The position numbers and the translations under genes were made by a program. DNA of 64,000 nucleotides from Leadbetterella lacunae. Lineage in GTDB: Bacteria; Bacteroidota; Bacteroidia; Cytophagales; Spirosomataceae. A model generated the notes under the pieces. The model saw only the letters and a program-made list of their open reading frames with translations, did no database searches and was not told where the DNA came from. Where the stretch lies: assembly GCF_042649125.1 (NCBI RefSeq), contig NZ_JBHRYQ010000001.1, positions 1,736,001 through 1,800,000 of the forward strand. Direction: 5' to 3'. This document shows, one piece after another, positions 34,062 to 43,026 of the stretch. Position 1 is the stretch's first letter; each line of letters begins with the position of its first letter.

Positions 34062-35306
34062 ATGCATAGTGGAGATTTAATTGAATCGTTTGCAGAATTT
34101 GCAAGAGAGAAAAACATCGACAGACCAACCATGATTGCCATCTTGGAAGATGTACTTCGCACCATGATTAGAAAGGCATATGGAGATGATCACAATTTTG
34201 ACATTATATTAAATGCCGAAAGTGGAGACCTTGAAATGTGGCGTACTCGAGAAATCGTAGACGACAACTCAGAAGATATTTGGGATACAGATAAAATTCC
34301 GCTTTCTGAAGCAAAAAAAATAGAAAAAGATTTTGAAATCGGCGAAGAAGTGGCCGAAGAAGTAAAAATAGAAGACTTTGGTAGAAGAATAGTTCAAACT
34401 GCTAGACAAACCCTAATTCAAAAAGTTAAGGATTTGGAGAAAGAGATGCTATTTAATCAATATAAAGACCAAGTAGGTGAGCTAGTTACCGTAGAAGTTT
34501 ACCAAATTCTTAGTAGAGAAGTAATATGTATCGATGAGGAAGGAAATGAATTATCGCTACCTAAGATAGAACAAATACCAAAAGATAGATTTAGAAAAGG
34601 AGTTAGCATAAGAGCCGTAATCCATAAAGTGGAAATAAATAACGGAAATCCAAAACTTACGCTTTCAAGAACTTCTCCCGTTTTCTTAGAAAGACTATTT
34701 GAATTAGAGATTCCTGAAATTCAAGACGGAATTATCTCTATACGTAAAATAGTAAGAGAGCCAGGCGAAAGAGCTAAAGTAGCGGTAGAATCATTCGATG
34801 ATAGAATAGATCCAGTAGGTGCTTGTGTTGGTATGAAAGGGTCTCGTATTCACTCTATAGTAAGAGAATTAGAAAACGAGAACATTGACGTAATCCAATA
34901 TACTGAAAACCTGAATTTGCTGATTTCAAGATCATTAAGTCCGGCTAAAATTAGTAATGTAAGAATAGACGAAAACACAGACAGAGTTTCGGTGTTTTTA
35001 AAGCCAGACCAAGTTTCCTTAGCTATTGGTAAAGGAGGTCTAAACATTAAATTGGCAAGTAAGCTAATCGGAATGGAAATCGATGTTTTCAGAGATATCG
35101 AAGGTATCGTAGAAGAAGAAGATGTAGACTTGATGGAGTTTACAGATGAAATAGAAGAATGGATATTGTTAGAATTCCGTAAGATTGGTTTAGATACAGC
35201 AAAATCTGTAATTAATGTTGGAAAAGCAGATTTAGTGAGACGAACTGAACTTGAAGAAGAAACTGTAGATGAAGTTATAGAAGTTTTAAGAAAAGAATTT
35301 GAATAA
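34062..35306 (+). CDS. nusA: Transcription termination/antitermination factor NusA
   Basis: 414 aa. N-terminal RNA-polymerase-binding domain (residues 1 to about 125), S1 domain (about 135-200; GELVTVEVYQILSREVI), KH1 (about 230-295; VGACVGMKGSRIHSIVREL) and KH2 (about 300-370; LAIGKGGLNIKLASKLIGM). A short C-terminal helix-hairpin-helix-like end follows, without the acidic repeats of E. coli NusA, as usual in Bacteroidota. Binds RNA polymerase and nascent RNA to modulate pausing and termination. Between rimP and infB. Confidence 0.96.
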   Translation: MHSGDLIESFAEFAREKNIDRPTMIAILEDVLRTMIRKAYGDDHNFDIILNAESGDLEMWRTREIVDDNSEDIWDTDKIPLSEAKKIEKDFEIGEEVAEEVKIEDFGRRIVQTARQTLIQKVKDLEKEMLFNQYKDQVGELVTVEVYQILSREVICIDEEGNELSLPKIEQIPKDRFRKGVSIRAVIHKVEINNGNPKLTLSRTSPVFLERLFELEIPEIQDGIISIRKIVREPGERAKVAVESFDDRIDPVGACVGMKGSRIHSIVRELENENIDVIQYTENLNLLISRSLSPAKISNVRIDENTDRVSVFLKPDQVSLAIGKGGLNIKLASKLIGMEIDVFRDIEGIVEEEDVDLMEFTDEIEEWILLEFRKIGLDTAKSVINVGKADLVRRTELEEETVDEVIEVLRKEFE

Positions 35307-35382
35307 TTTCAAGATTTCTATAAAAATCTAAACACATACTAACCTTAAAAAAATAAACAAGAGAAAAATCAGGCAAAATTCG

Positions 35383-35390
35383 TAATTTTG
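35383..35390 (+). promoter_or_regulatory. -7 promoter element (TAATTTTG) before infB
   Basis: Exact TAnnTTTG match 25 nt upstream of the infB ATG in the 109-bp nusA-infB gap, suggesting infB has its own promoter besides operon read-through. No clear -33 TTG. Confidence 0.45.
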
Positions 35391-35415
35391 TTTTTTATAA
35401 TATTTAGAATAATTT

Positions 35416-38400
35416 ATGGCAGAAGAAAAAATGATGCGACTAAGCCAAGCGGCACGGAAACTTAATGTAAGTATCGTTACTATCACTGAGATTCTGAGCT
35501 CTCATGGACATCGCGTTGACAATAATCCTAACGCCAAACTTGCTTTTGACCAGCTGGAAGTGTTAGCGAAAGAACTTAACACCCCCGATCTTTTGGGTGA
35601 ATCTAAGGCTGCACCCTCAAGCCAAGCTGCTACTCAATCTGAGGAAGCTCCAGAAGGAATACTATATTTCAGAGACGAGCCAGAAAAAACTGAGAAGCCT
35701 AAGCAAGTTGAACCCGAAAGAATTAATTTTCAACACAACTTAAACGGCCCAACCGTTTTAGGAAAAATTGAATTAGATGCAAAAGGGAACCCTAAGCCGG
35801 CTCCAAAACCTATAGCCAAACCAGAACCTGTAGTTGAGGAAACTCCAGAAATTCCAGTCGAGAAAACTCCAGAACCAGTTGTAGAGGCAATTAAAGAAGA
35901 ATCAAAAGTGGTTGCTCCAGCCCCTACTCCAACACCTGAGCCAGTCGTAGAAAAACCAGCCGATGTACCTGTAAAAGCTCCTGAACCAGTTGTAGAAACT
36001 CCAGCTCCGGTTGTAGAGAAAGCTCCTGAACCAGTAGAAGCACCCAAAGAGGTTAAGTTTGAAGCTGTAAAGCCAATCGAACACAATAAACCTAAGGTGC
36101 AAGAAGCTCCAAAACAAGAGGCTCCCAAAGTAGAAAAGAAAGAGGAAGTTAAAAAAGATACCGAAATAGAAAAAGAAGAAGTAGCTCCACCGAAGCTTAT
36201 TAAAGCCCAAGGAGACAAATTACAAGGACTTAAAGTTCTTGGTAAAATAGAGCTTCCAGCTGAAAGAAAACAGCTTACTAAAGAAGAACTCAAACAAAAG
36301 CGTAAGCGTAAGAGAGTTATTGTTGGTGGCGAAAAAGTTGGAGACACTTCGAGGTCAGGTTTTGACAACCAAAGAGACAAGCGTTTCAATCCTAATGCTC
36401 CAAAACCAGCAGCAGGTGCAAGTGCAGGTACAGCGGCTCCAGCCACAAGCACACCTAATGCAACAAGACCGGCGGATACTAGAAACGCTAACAAAAAAGG
36501 AAGAGGTAAAGATAGAAGAGAAACAGTTTCTGCTGAAGATGTAAAAGATAACATCAAAAGCACAATGTCTCGTTTACAAAACAAAACTTCTGATTTTGGT
36601 GGAAAATATAGAAAAGAAAAGAGAAGAAGTAGAGCTGAGCAACAAGATGCTTTAGATCAACAAGAAATAGAAGAAAGCAGCACAATCAAGGTAACTGAAT
36701 TTATTTCAGCTGCTGAATTGGCGTCTCTTATGGACGTATCGGTTAACGAGGTAATCGCTAGCTGTATGAAAATGGGAATCTTTGCTTCAATAAACCAAAG
36801 ATTAGATGCTGAAACCATCCAATTAATTGGTATGGAGTTCAACTTTGATATTGAATTTATCTCTGCTGAAGAAGAGATTTCGAGCGAATCACTTGAAATT
36901 GAAGATGCTGAGGAAGATTTAGTACACAGAGCACCAATCGTGACCATAATGGGACACGTTGACCACGGTAAAACATCCTTACTAGATTATATCAGAAGAT
37001 CAAAGGTAGTATCTGGAGAAGCCGGAGGAATAACGCAGCACATTGGAGCTTATACAGCTAAAATCAGAGAAGGAGCAAACAAAGGTAAAACGCTTACATT
37101 CTTAGATACCCCAGGTCACGAAGCATTTACAGCCATGAGAGCCAGAGGAGCTAAAGTAACCGACGTTGTTATTATTGTAATATCAGCTGACGACAGTGTG
37201 ATGCCTCAAACAAGAGAAGCAATAAACCACGCACAAAACGCGGGAGTTCCGATAGTATTTGCTTTAAACAAAATAGACAAACCAAACGCCAATCCTGCCA
37301 AAATCAGAGAAGATTTATCGAAAGAGAATATCTTAGTTGAAAGCTGGGGCGGTAAATTCCAAGAGCAAGAGGTTTCGGCCAAAAGCGGACTTGGTATAGA
37401 TGAACTTTTAGAAAAAGTGCTTTTAGAAGCTGAGCTTCTTGAACTAAAAGCTAACCCTAACAGAAATGCAATGGGTACGGTTATAGAAGCCTCACTAGAT
37501 AAAGGAAGAGGATATGTTTCTACCATTTTGGTACAAACAGGAACTCTTAAGATTGGAGATATTGTATTAGCTGGTCAATATTATGGTAGAGTAAGGGCCA
37601 TGGTCAATGACCTTGGTGAGAGAATCGAAGCTGCTGGACCATCAGAGCCAGTTCAAATCCTAGGTTTGCCAGGTGCACCACAAGCAGGAGATAAGTTTAA
37701 CGTAATGGAGACTGACCGTGAAGCAAGAGAAATTGCAAACAAACGTGAGCAGTTAAATCGTGAGCAAAGTATCAGAGCTAAGAAACACATTACGCTTGAT
37801 GAAATTGGTAGAAGAAAAGCAATTGGATCATTTAAAGAACTTAACATCATTGTTAAAGGTGACGTGGATGGATCAGTTGAAGCCCTATCAGATTCATTAT
37901 TGAAACTATCAACTGAAGAAGTTCAAGTAAGAATTATTCACAAAGCGGTTGGACAAATCTCTGAGTCTGATGTTACGTTAGCTTCTGCTGCAGATGCGAT
38001 CGTAATTGGATTCCAAGTTAGACCATCTAATAATGCAAGAAAAATTGCTGAGAACGAAGAAATCGAAATCAGACTTTACTCAATCATCTATGATGCTATC
38101 AATGAGATAAAAGCTGCGATGGAAGGTTTACTTGCTCCGAAAGAAGAAGAAGTAATAACAGGTAATATTCAAGTTAGAGAAGTATTCAAGATTTCTAAAC
38201 TTGGTACTGTAGCCGGATGTTATGTTACTGATGGTTACATAAAACGTAATAATAAAGTTAGAATTATCAGAGAAGGTATTGTAGTTCATGAAGGTGAAAT
38301 AGCTCAATTGAAACGATTCAAAGACGATGTATCCGAGGTTAAAAACGGTTACGAGTGTGGTCTAAGTATCAAAAACTTCAATGATATTGTAATGGATGAC

Positions 38401-38445
38401 GTTATTGAAAGTTACGAAATAAGAGAACTTAAGAGGACTTTATAA
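35416..38445 (+). CDS. infB: Translation initiation factor IF-2
   Basis: 1009 aa. An N-terminal IF2-N-like module (RLSQAARKLNVSIVTITEIL) is followed by a long Pro/Glu/Lys/Val-rich linker (about 70-290) and a basic segment (KQKRKRKRVIVGG). A second IF2-N-type domain lies about 425-480. The G domain starts with G1 GHVDHGKT (513-520), then DTPGH and NKID; domains II-IV complete the protein. GTPase that places initiator tRNA on the 30S subunit. The PE-rich linker explains the length (E. coli 890 aa). Closed by the terminator at 38454. Confidence 0.97.
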   Translation: MAEEKMMRLSQAARKLNVSIVTITEILSSHGHRVDNNPNAKLAFDQLEVLAKELNTPDLLGESKAAPSSQAATQSEEAPEGILYFRDEPEKTEKPKQVEPERINFQHNLNGPTVLGKIELDAKGNPKPAPKPIAKPEPVVEETPEIPVEKTPEPVVEAIKEESKVVAPAPTPTPEPVVEKPADVPVKAPEPVVETPAPVVEKAPEPVEAPKEVKFEAVKPIEHNKPKVQEAPKQEAPKVEKKEEVKKDTEIEKEEVAPPKLIKAQGDKLQGLKVLGKIELPAERKQLTKEELKQKRKRKRVIVGGEKVGDTSRSGFDNQRDKRFNPNAPKPAAGASAGTAAPATSTPNATRPADTRNANKKGRGKDRRETVSAEDVKDNIKSTMSRLQNKTSDFGGKYRKEKRRSRAEQQDALDQQEIEESSTIKVTEFISAAELASLMDVSVNEVIASCMKMGIFASINQRLDAETIQLIGMEFNFDIEFISAEEEISSESLEIEDAEEDLVHRAPIVTIMGHVDHGKTSLLDYIRRSKVVSGEAGGITQHIGAYTAKIREGANKGKTLTFLDTPGHEAFTAMRARGAKVTDVVIIVISADDSVMPQTREAINHAQNAGVPIVFALNKIDKPNANPAKIREDLSKENILVESWGGKFQEQEVSAKSGLGIDELLEKVLLEAELLELKANPNRNAMGTVIEASLDKGRGYVSTILVQTGTLKIGDIVLAGQYYGRVRAMVNDLGERIEAAGPSEPVQILGLPGAPQAGDKFNVMETDREAREIANKREQLNREQSIRAKKHITLDEIGRRKAIGSFKELNIIVKGDVDGSVEALSDSLLKLSTEEVQVRIIHKAVGQISESDVTLASAADAIVIGFQVRPSNNARKIAENEEIEIRLYSIIYDAINEIKAAMEGLLAPKEEEVITGNIQVREVFKISKLGTVAGCYVTDGYIKRNNKVRIIREGIVVHEGEIAQLKRFKDDVSEVKNGYECGLSIKNFNDIVMDDVIESYEIRELKRTL

Positions 38446-38453
38446 TCCTTTTG

Positions 38454-38488
38454 AAAATAGTACCCTTCGAGGGTATTATTTTTATATA
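38454..38488 (+). terminator. Intrinsic terminator after infB
   Basis: AATA.TACCCT TCG AGGGTATTATT hairpin followed by a T-rich stretch, 10 nt after the infB stop. Confidence 0.75.
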
Positions 38489-38529
38489 TAAATTTCAATA
38501 TTTTCTGAAAATATTATTTAAATAATAAA

Positions 38530-38562
38530 TTTGGAATTTACAAAATATTATTTTTATTTTTG
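38530..38562 (+). promoter_or_regulatory. Promoter of the O-methyltransferase gene (TTTG / 21 nt / TATTTTTG)
   Basis: TTTG at 38530-38533 and TATTTTTG at 38555-38562 with a 21-nt spacer, an exact consensus fit. The predicted transcript start is near 38568-38570, only about 18 nt before the ATT codon proposed as the start of the next gene. Confidence 0.65.
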
Positions 38563-38586
38563 CATATATTAACTTAATAAAAGTAT

Positions 38587-39225
38587 ATTATCGAAGGAGT
38601 AGATTCATATTGTGCAGACCACAGCGACGGCGAACCAAAGGCACTAAAAGAGGTTAGTAGAGACACTTTTGCTAATGTTTTAAAACCCCGTATGCTCTCA
38701 GGGCATTTTCAAGGGAGGCTATTATCGTTAATATCTAGTTTGGTAAACCCTACGAACATCCTTGAGATAGGGACCTACACTGGATATTCGGCTATTTGTA
38801 TGGCAGAAGGTTTAGCTGAGAATGGAAAACTTGTAACCATAGAAGCAAACGAAGAATATGAAGATCGAATTCTTAATAATTTCAGAACCGCTGGAGTTTC
38901 CGAAAAAATAGAACTGATAATTGGAAATGCTTTGGAAGAAATTCCGAAATTAGACCAAAAATTTGATTTAGTATTTATAGATGCTGATAAGCTTAACTAT
39001 ATTGCATACTATGACATGATATTCGAAAAAGTTAACATTGGCGGTGTAATATTATCTGACAATGTACTTTGGGATGGAAAAGTTTTAGATAACACAAAAA
39101 AAGATAAAACAACGGAGCTTTTAAGGGAATTTAACATTCACCTTAAAAATGACGCAAGAACACAAAAAGTGCTTTTACCCATAAGAGACGGACTGTTCGT
39201 TTCAAGAAAAATTAAAGAAATATGA
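38587..39225 (+). CDS. Class I SAM-dependent O-methyltransferase (CCoAOMT-like family), apparently with an ATT start
   Basis: 212 aa if started at ATT 38587. SAM-binding motif I is ILEIGTYTGYSA, preceded by the family hallmark PRMLSGHFQGRLLSL; the metal/substrate region is VFIDADKLNYIAYYD and the C-terminal motif ILSDNVLWDGKV. The reading frame from 38587 encodes DSYCADHSDGEPKALKEVS, which matches the normal N-terminus, but it has no ATG, GTG or TTG before ATG 38692, and two TAA codons lie just upstream (38575-38580). Starting at 38692 would delete about 35 conserved residues. The promoter position supports the long form. The start codon call is inference. Confidence 0.85.
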   Translation: MIEGVDSYCADHSDGEPKALKEVSRDTFANVLKPRMLSGHFQGRLLSLISSLVNPTNILEIGTYTGYSAICMAEGLAENGKLVTIEANEEYEDRILNNFRTAGVSEKIELIIGNALEEIPKLDQKFDLVFIDADKLNYIAYYDMIFEKVNIGGVILSDNVLWDGKVLDNTKKDKTTELLREFNIHLKNDARTQKVLLPIRDGLFVSRKIKEI

Positions 39226-41438
39226 GAAAATTGCTTAGCTTACTAGTAGCTATTTTAACCACAATTAGCCTACAGGCACAGGTACAATTAAGTATACCTG
39301 AAGCACCACAGAAAGTAGAATTCGCAAATGTACTTGTGGAATTAAGTCCAAGCGTACAAACAAAAGTAAACGAGGAAATTACCAAGTTACTTACGCCTCA
39401 AAACAAATTTTTGGAGCAAAAATTAGAGCGAATGCAATGGTACTTTCCAATAATCGAAAAAGTATTGGAAGAAGAGGATGTGCCCGAAGATTTTAAATAT
39501 ATAGCGGTTTTAGAGAGCTCACTCCTACCCGAAGCCATCTCAAGCTCAAATGCAGTCGGTTTTTGGCAGTTTAAAGAAGCTACAGCCAAAGAAATAGGAT
39601 TACGCGTAGATAACAATGTGGATGAACGTAAAAATATTTATGAATCAACCCGTGCTGCCGCTATTTATATGAAAAGAAATAATATCCTGTATAAAAACTG
39701 GATATCATGTATGATGGCGTATAAAGAAGGTCCTACAGGAGCTCAAGCTCATGTGCCGGTGGAATGGTCTTTTGCGAGTGAAATAAAATTTGATGACAAT
39801 ACTCACCCTTATTTAATATCGGCGATTGCTAATAGGATTGCCTATGAGCATAGACTAAATAGACTAAAGGATTCTTCAAAGAAATTTGTAGAGTATCCAA
39901 CAAGATCAAAATCTTTCGCTGAAATAGCGGTTGAATTGACGGTTGACATTAACGATTTAAGAAAATTCAACCCTTGGTTATACGCTCCAAACCTTCCTGA
40001 AGACAAAGAATCAAAGGTATTGATCCTGTCACGAGTAGAAGAAACTGAGGAGATATTAAGCAAAATTCAGAAAAGACTCGATGTAAATACTCTAGATTTG
40101 GGATACCCGCAACTGAAGCGAATCACAATGGTGTCTACTTCGCCAGATGCTCCTATATTTTATGAAATAAACGGAAAGAAAGGTATACTAGCTCAGCCTG
40201 GTGACGAAGTAGCTCAGATGGCTTCAAAATCGAAAGTGAAAATATCGAAGTTCTTGAAATATAACGACATGGGTGATCGTGACATTTCGAAAGAAGGCCA
40301 AGTATATTATCTTCAAAGCAAAAGCAAAAAAGCTAATGTACCTTTTCATACCGTAATGAGCGACCAAACCATGTGGGATGTATCTCAAATGTATGGAATT
40401 CAGCTTAAAAGACTCTACAAATACAATCGAATGAAATCTTCAGATAGACTTCAGACTGGGCGTGTATTGTGGATGCAAAAAACTAGACCTAAAAACAAAG
40501 CTATAGAGATTATTCAAGACGCTAATCCTGACAGAGGCAAGTTACCTATCAAAGAAGAGTATATTCCTACTAAAGAATCTGAAATAGCAAAAAACAAGGA
40601 AATGCCTGCTAAAGATAGATTTGAAGATTTAGAAAAAAATACGACTAGACCAAGTTCTACTAAACCTGTAGAGAAAAAAGCAGAGACAACTGTACTTAAG
40701 AAACCTACAGAAGTAGTAAGTTCAACTCCAAAACCTACTACAACTCCACCAAATAAAAACATACCATCAGAAGGAATGGATTTAAATGACCCTATATTTA
40801 ATTCCAATGGTAAAACAACCCCTAAAAAGGAGGTTATAGTAGAAAAACCAAAAAATACAGCGTATGCCAAAACACATACGGTAAAGCAAGGAGAAACTTT
40901 ATTTTCTATTGCTAACAAATATGACTTGAGTGTAGATCAGTTGAGAAGACTAAACGCAATGACTGCAAACGACGTTTTGCAATATAATCAGGTATTGGTT
41001 GTTAGTACTGATTTAGTTAACCCACCAAAAGTAGAACCAAAAGCAGAACCAGCTAAAGTGGTAACGGCTAAACCAGAGCGATCTGTAGAAATAGAAAAGA
41101 AGGTTATTTCAGGAAAAACTCATACTGTGAGCCTAGGAGAAACCATGTATTCAATCTCTAAAACATACGGTATCAAAGTTAAAGATATCCAGGAATGGAA
41201 CGGAATCGCTGATTATTCTATTTCGGTTGGTCAGGAGCTAATTGTCTCTAATGCAACTACCGCAGCAAAACCATCTACCCAAAGTGGTTCTGCCATTAAA
41301 TACCACAAAGTAGCCATAGGAGAAACACTTTATAGCATTTCAAAAAAATATGGTGTTACGGTTACCAATATAAAAAACTGGAACAATTTATCTGATAACA
41401 GCATAAAAGTAGGGGAAAACCTTATAGTTAATAAATAG
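39222..41438 (+). CDS. Lytic transglycosylase-like protein with four LysM domains
   Basis: 738 aa. Signal peptide (RKLLSLLVAILTTISLQAQ), then an SLT/MltD-like domain with Glu98 (AVLESSLLPEA), AVGFWQFKEATAKEIG and MAYKEGPTGAQAH. LysM modules lie at about 370-415 (diverged), 553-595 (THTVKQGETLFSIANKYD), 630-673 (THTVSLGETMYSISKTYG) and 692-736 (YHKVAIGETLYSISKKYG), joined by Thr/Pro/Lys-rich linkers. Catalytic Glu context is kept, but the usual YN motif of active transglycosylases reads YKEGPTG, so activity may be altered. Overlaps the methyltransferase stop by 4 nt (ATGA). Confidence 0.88.
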   Translation: MRKLLSLLVAILTTISLQAQVQLSIPEAPQKVEFANVLVELSPSVQTKVNEEITKLLTPQNKFLEQKLERMQWYFPIIEKVLEEEDVPEDFKYIAVLESSLLPEAISSSNAVGFWQFKEATAKEIGLRVDNNVDERKNIYESTRAAAIYMKRNNILYKNWISCMMAYKEGPTGAQAHVPVEWSFASEIKFDDNTHPYLISAIANRIAYEHRLNRLKDSSKKFVEYPTRSKSFAEIAVELTVDINDLRKFNPWLYAPNLPEDKESKVLILSRVEETEEILSKIQKRLDVNTLDLGYPQLKRITMVSTSPDAPIFYEINGKKGILAQPGDEVAQMASKSKVKISKFLKYNDMGDRDISKEGQVYYLQSKSKKANVPFHTVMSDQTMWDVSQMYGIQLKRLYKYNRMKSSDRLQTGRVLWMQKTRPKNKAIEIIQDANPDRGKLPIKEEYIPTKESEIAKNKEMPAKDRFEDLEKNTTRPSSTKPVEKKAETTVLKKPTEVVSSTPKPTTTPPNKNIPSEGMDLNDPIFNSNGKTTPKKEVIVEKPKNTAYAKTHTVKQGETLFSIANKYDLSVDQLRRLNAMTANDVLQYNQVLVVSTDLVNPPKVEPKAEPAKVVTAKPERSVEIEKKVISGKTHTVSLGETMYSISKTYGIKVKDIQEWNGIADYSISVGQELIVSNATTAAKPSTQSGSAIKYHKVAIGETLYSISKKYGVTVTNIKNWNNLSDNSIKVGENLIVNK

Positions 41439-41444
41439 TAGTTC

Positions 41445-42014
41445 ATGATTCTAATAGATGATACCTGTGTAAGTGAGGATGTGGCAGACAAGTTTTTTGT
41501 TTGTAATTTAGATAAATGTAAAGGAGCATGCTGTGTAGAAGGTGACCTAGGTGCCCCTTTAGAAGATGCCGAACTACAAATTTTAGAAGACATCTATGAA
41601 AAAGTAAAACCTTACCTATCACCTGAGGGAATTGCGGCTATAGAAGCACAAGGCAAATACATAAAAGACTGGGAAGGAGACTATTCTACCACCACCATTG
41701 ATGAAAAAGAGTGTGCCTACGCTATTTATGACGAAAAGGGAATACTTAAGTGCGGCATAGAGCAAGCCTACAATGACAAAGTAATTGATTTTAAAAAGCC
41801 GATTTCTTGTCACCTCTATCCTATCAGAATTACTAAATACGATAACTTTCATGCCATAAATTATGAGCGATGGTCCATCTGCTCAGATGCGTGTGATTTG
41901 GGAGAAAAACTAGGCGTGCCAGTTTATCAGTTTTTAAAAGACCCATTAGTAAGAGCATACGGTGAAGCTTGGTATAAGCAATTAGAATCAGAAATAAAAG
42001 ATGCAAAGCTTTGA
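41445..42014 (+). CDS. DUF3109 family protein (cysteine-rich, YkgJ-like)
   Basis: 189 aa. Eight cysteines in a fixed pattern: CNLDKCKGACC (residues 21-31), CAYAIYDEKGILKCGIEQAY (about 89-108), CHLYPIRI (about 127-134) and CSDACDLG (about 147-154), resembling metal- or iron-sulfur-binding CxxxCC proteins. The function is unknown. Placed 6 nt after the LysM protein and overlapping the next gene by 14 nt, so it is in the same operon as the methyltransferase, transglycosylase and MGMT-like gene. Confidence 0.9.
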   Translation: MILIDDTCVSEDVADKFFVCNLDKCKGACCVEGDLGAPLEDAELQILEDIYEKVKPYLSPEGIAAIEAQGKYIKDWEGDYSTTTIDEKECAYAIYDEKGILKCGIEQAYNDKVIDFKKPISCHLYPIRITKYDNFHAINYERWSICSDACDLGEKLGVPVYQFLKDPLVRAYGEAWYKQLESEIKDAKL

Positions 42015-42312
42015 AGAAATATATGAAGTAGTAAAGCTTATTCCACGGGGTAGAGTTACGTCATATGGAGCCATAGCGAAATACCTTAGTACCGGAGCTC
42101 GGTTAGTTGGTTGGGCTATGAATGGCTCGCATGGACTCGGAATACCCGCTCATAGAGTAGTAAATTTCAAAGGTGTACTTACAGGCAAAAATCATTTCGA
42201 AGACCCTACTCAAATGCAAACACTCCTAGAAGCGGAGGGTATTGAAATAGAAAATGATCAAATAAAAAACTTCAAAAAATACAATTGGGATCCCAATATC
42301 GAACTTTTATAA
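42001..42312 (+). CDS. Alkyltransferase-like (ATL) MGMT-family DNA-binding protein
   Basis: 103 aa, only the DNA-binding domain of O6-alkylguanine-DNA alkyltransferase: IPRGRVTSYGAIAKYL with the wing motif GWAMNGSHG. The active-site PCHR is PAHR here (residues 55-58), so the methyl-accepting Cys is replaced by Ala and it cannot act as a classical suicide methyltransferase. ATL proteins flag alkylated bases for nucleotide excision repair. Overlaps DUF3109 by 14 nt, implying translational coupling. Confidence 0.9.
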   Translation: MQSFEEIYEVVKLIPRGRVTSYGAIAKYLSTGARLVGWAMNGSHGLGIPAHRVVNFKGVLTGKNHFEDPTQMQTLLEAEGIEIENDQIKNFKKYNWDPNIELL

Positions 42313-42452
42313 CTTTCGCTTTTTGTTTATTTTAACAAAATAAAATATAATTATTTTTATAGTAAAAGTGATTTTTCAAATTCAAAATAAAAAATTCAAG
42401 CATTTATTTGGAATCAATTTTAAAACTTTTATAAAATTATAATTTAAAATAT

Positions 42453-42460
42453 TACCTTTG
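42453..42460 (+). promoter_or_regulatory. -7 promoter element (TACCTTTG) of the Lrp-family gene
   Basis: Exact TAnnTTTG match, 38 nt before the ATG at 42499; the surrounding 186-bp spacer is otherwise featureless and AT-rich. Confidence 0.45.
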
Positions 42461-42498
42461 AGCCAAATAATATTTCGAAATCAACAAATATACAAAAA

Positions 42499-42969
42499 AT
42501 GGCAATTGGCAAACTAGACGTAATAGACCATAAACTTTTAGAGATTCTTCAGAGTAACGGAAAAATAACAAATGCTCAACTTTCTAAAGAAATTGGTTTA
42601 TCTCCCGCACCTACTTTGGAGCGAGTAAAAAAATTAGAAAATACAGGAATAATAGAGAGCTACCATGCTCAAATAGACCGTGAAAAAGTAGGTTTAGGCG
42701 TAATGACTTTCGTACAAGTTACATTGTCAGGTCACAGAAAATCTATAACAGAGGCTTTTGTAAAAACAATAGAAAATGTTTCTGAAATAATTGAATGTCA
42801 CCACGTTACAGGCTCATGTGATTTCTTGTTGAAAGTTATAGCAAAAGACATAGCCTCATATCAAGAGTTGATTATGTCAACTATAAATGAAATAGAAGTT
42901 GTGGCTAACACTCAAACTATGGTAATCCTTTCTACTTTCAAAAACTCAAAGGTTTTACCTATACCTTGA
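42499..42969 (+). CDS. Lrp/AsnC family transcriptional regulator
   Basis: 156 aa. N-terminal winged helix-turn-helix (LDVIDHKLLEILQSNGKITN; then LSKEIGLSPAPTLERVKKLE) and the C-terminal RAM/AsnC effector domain (about 68-150; SEIIECHHVTGSCDFLLKVI with the GDY/GSCDF-type ligand loop). Feast/famine regulators of amino-acid metabolism act as octamers. No obvious target operon is adjacent. Terminates at the shared hairpin at 42993. Confidence 0.94.
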   Translation: MAIGKLDVIDHKLLEILQSNGKITNAQLSKEIGLSPAPTLERVKKLENTGIIESYHAQIDREKVGLGVMTFVQVTLSGHRKSITEAFVKTIENVSEIIECHHVTGSCDFLLKVIAKDIASYQELIMSTINEIEVVANTQTMVILSTFKNSKVLPIP

Positions 42970-42992
42970 AAATCATAATTTTTTTTATAATG

Positions 42993-43026
42993 AAAAAGGA
43001 AAGTCTCAACGCTTTCCTTTTTTCTT
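42993..43026. terminator. Bidirectional terminator between the Lrp and TPR genes
   Basis: AAAAAGGAAAG (42993-43003) pairs with CTTTCCTTTTT (43012-43022), with more T after it. The loop contains the TGA stop of the minus-strand TPR gene (43006-43008). Confidence 0.8.

Noticed and set aside
35730..36584. 284-codon minus-strand open frame opposite the infB linker
   Set aside because: Antisense of the P/E/K/V-rich linker; composition (Ser/Gly/Thr) follows from the infB codons.
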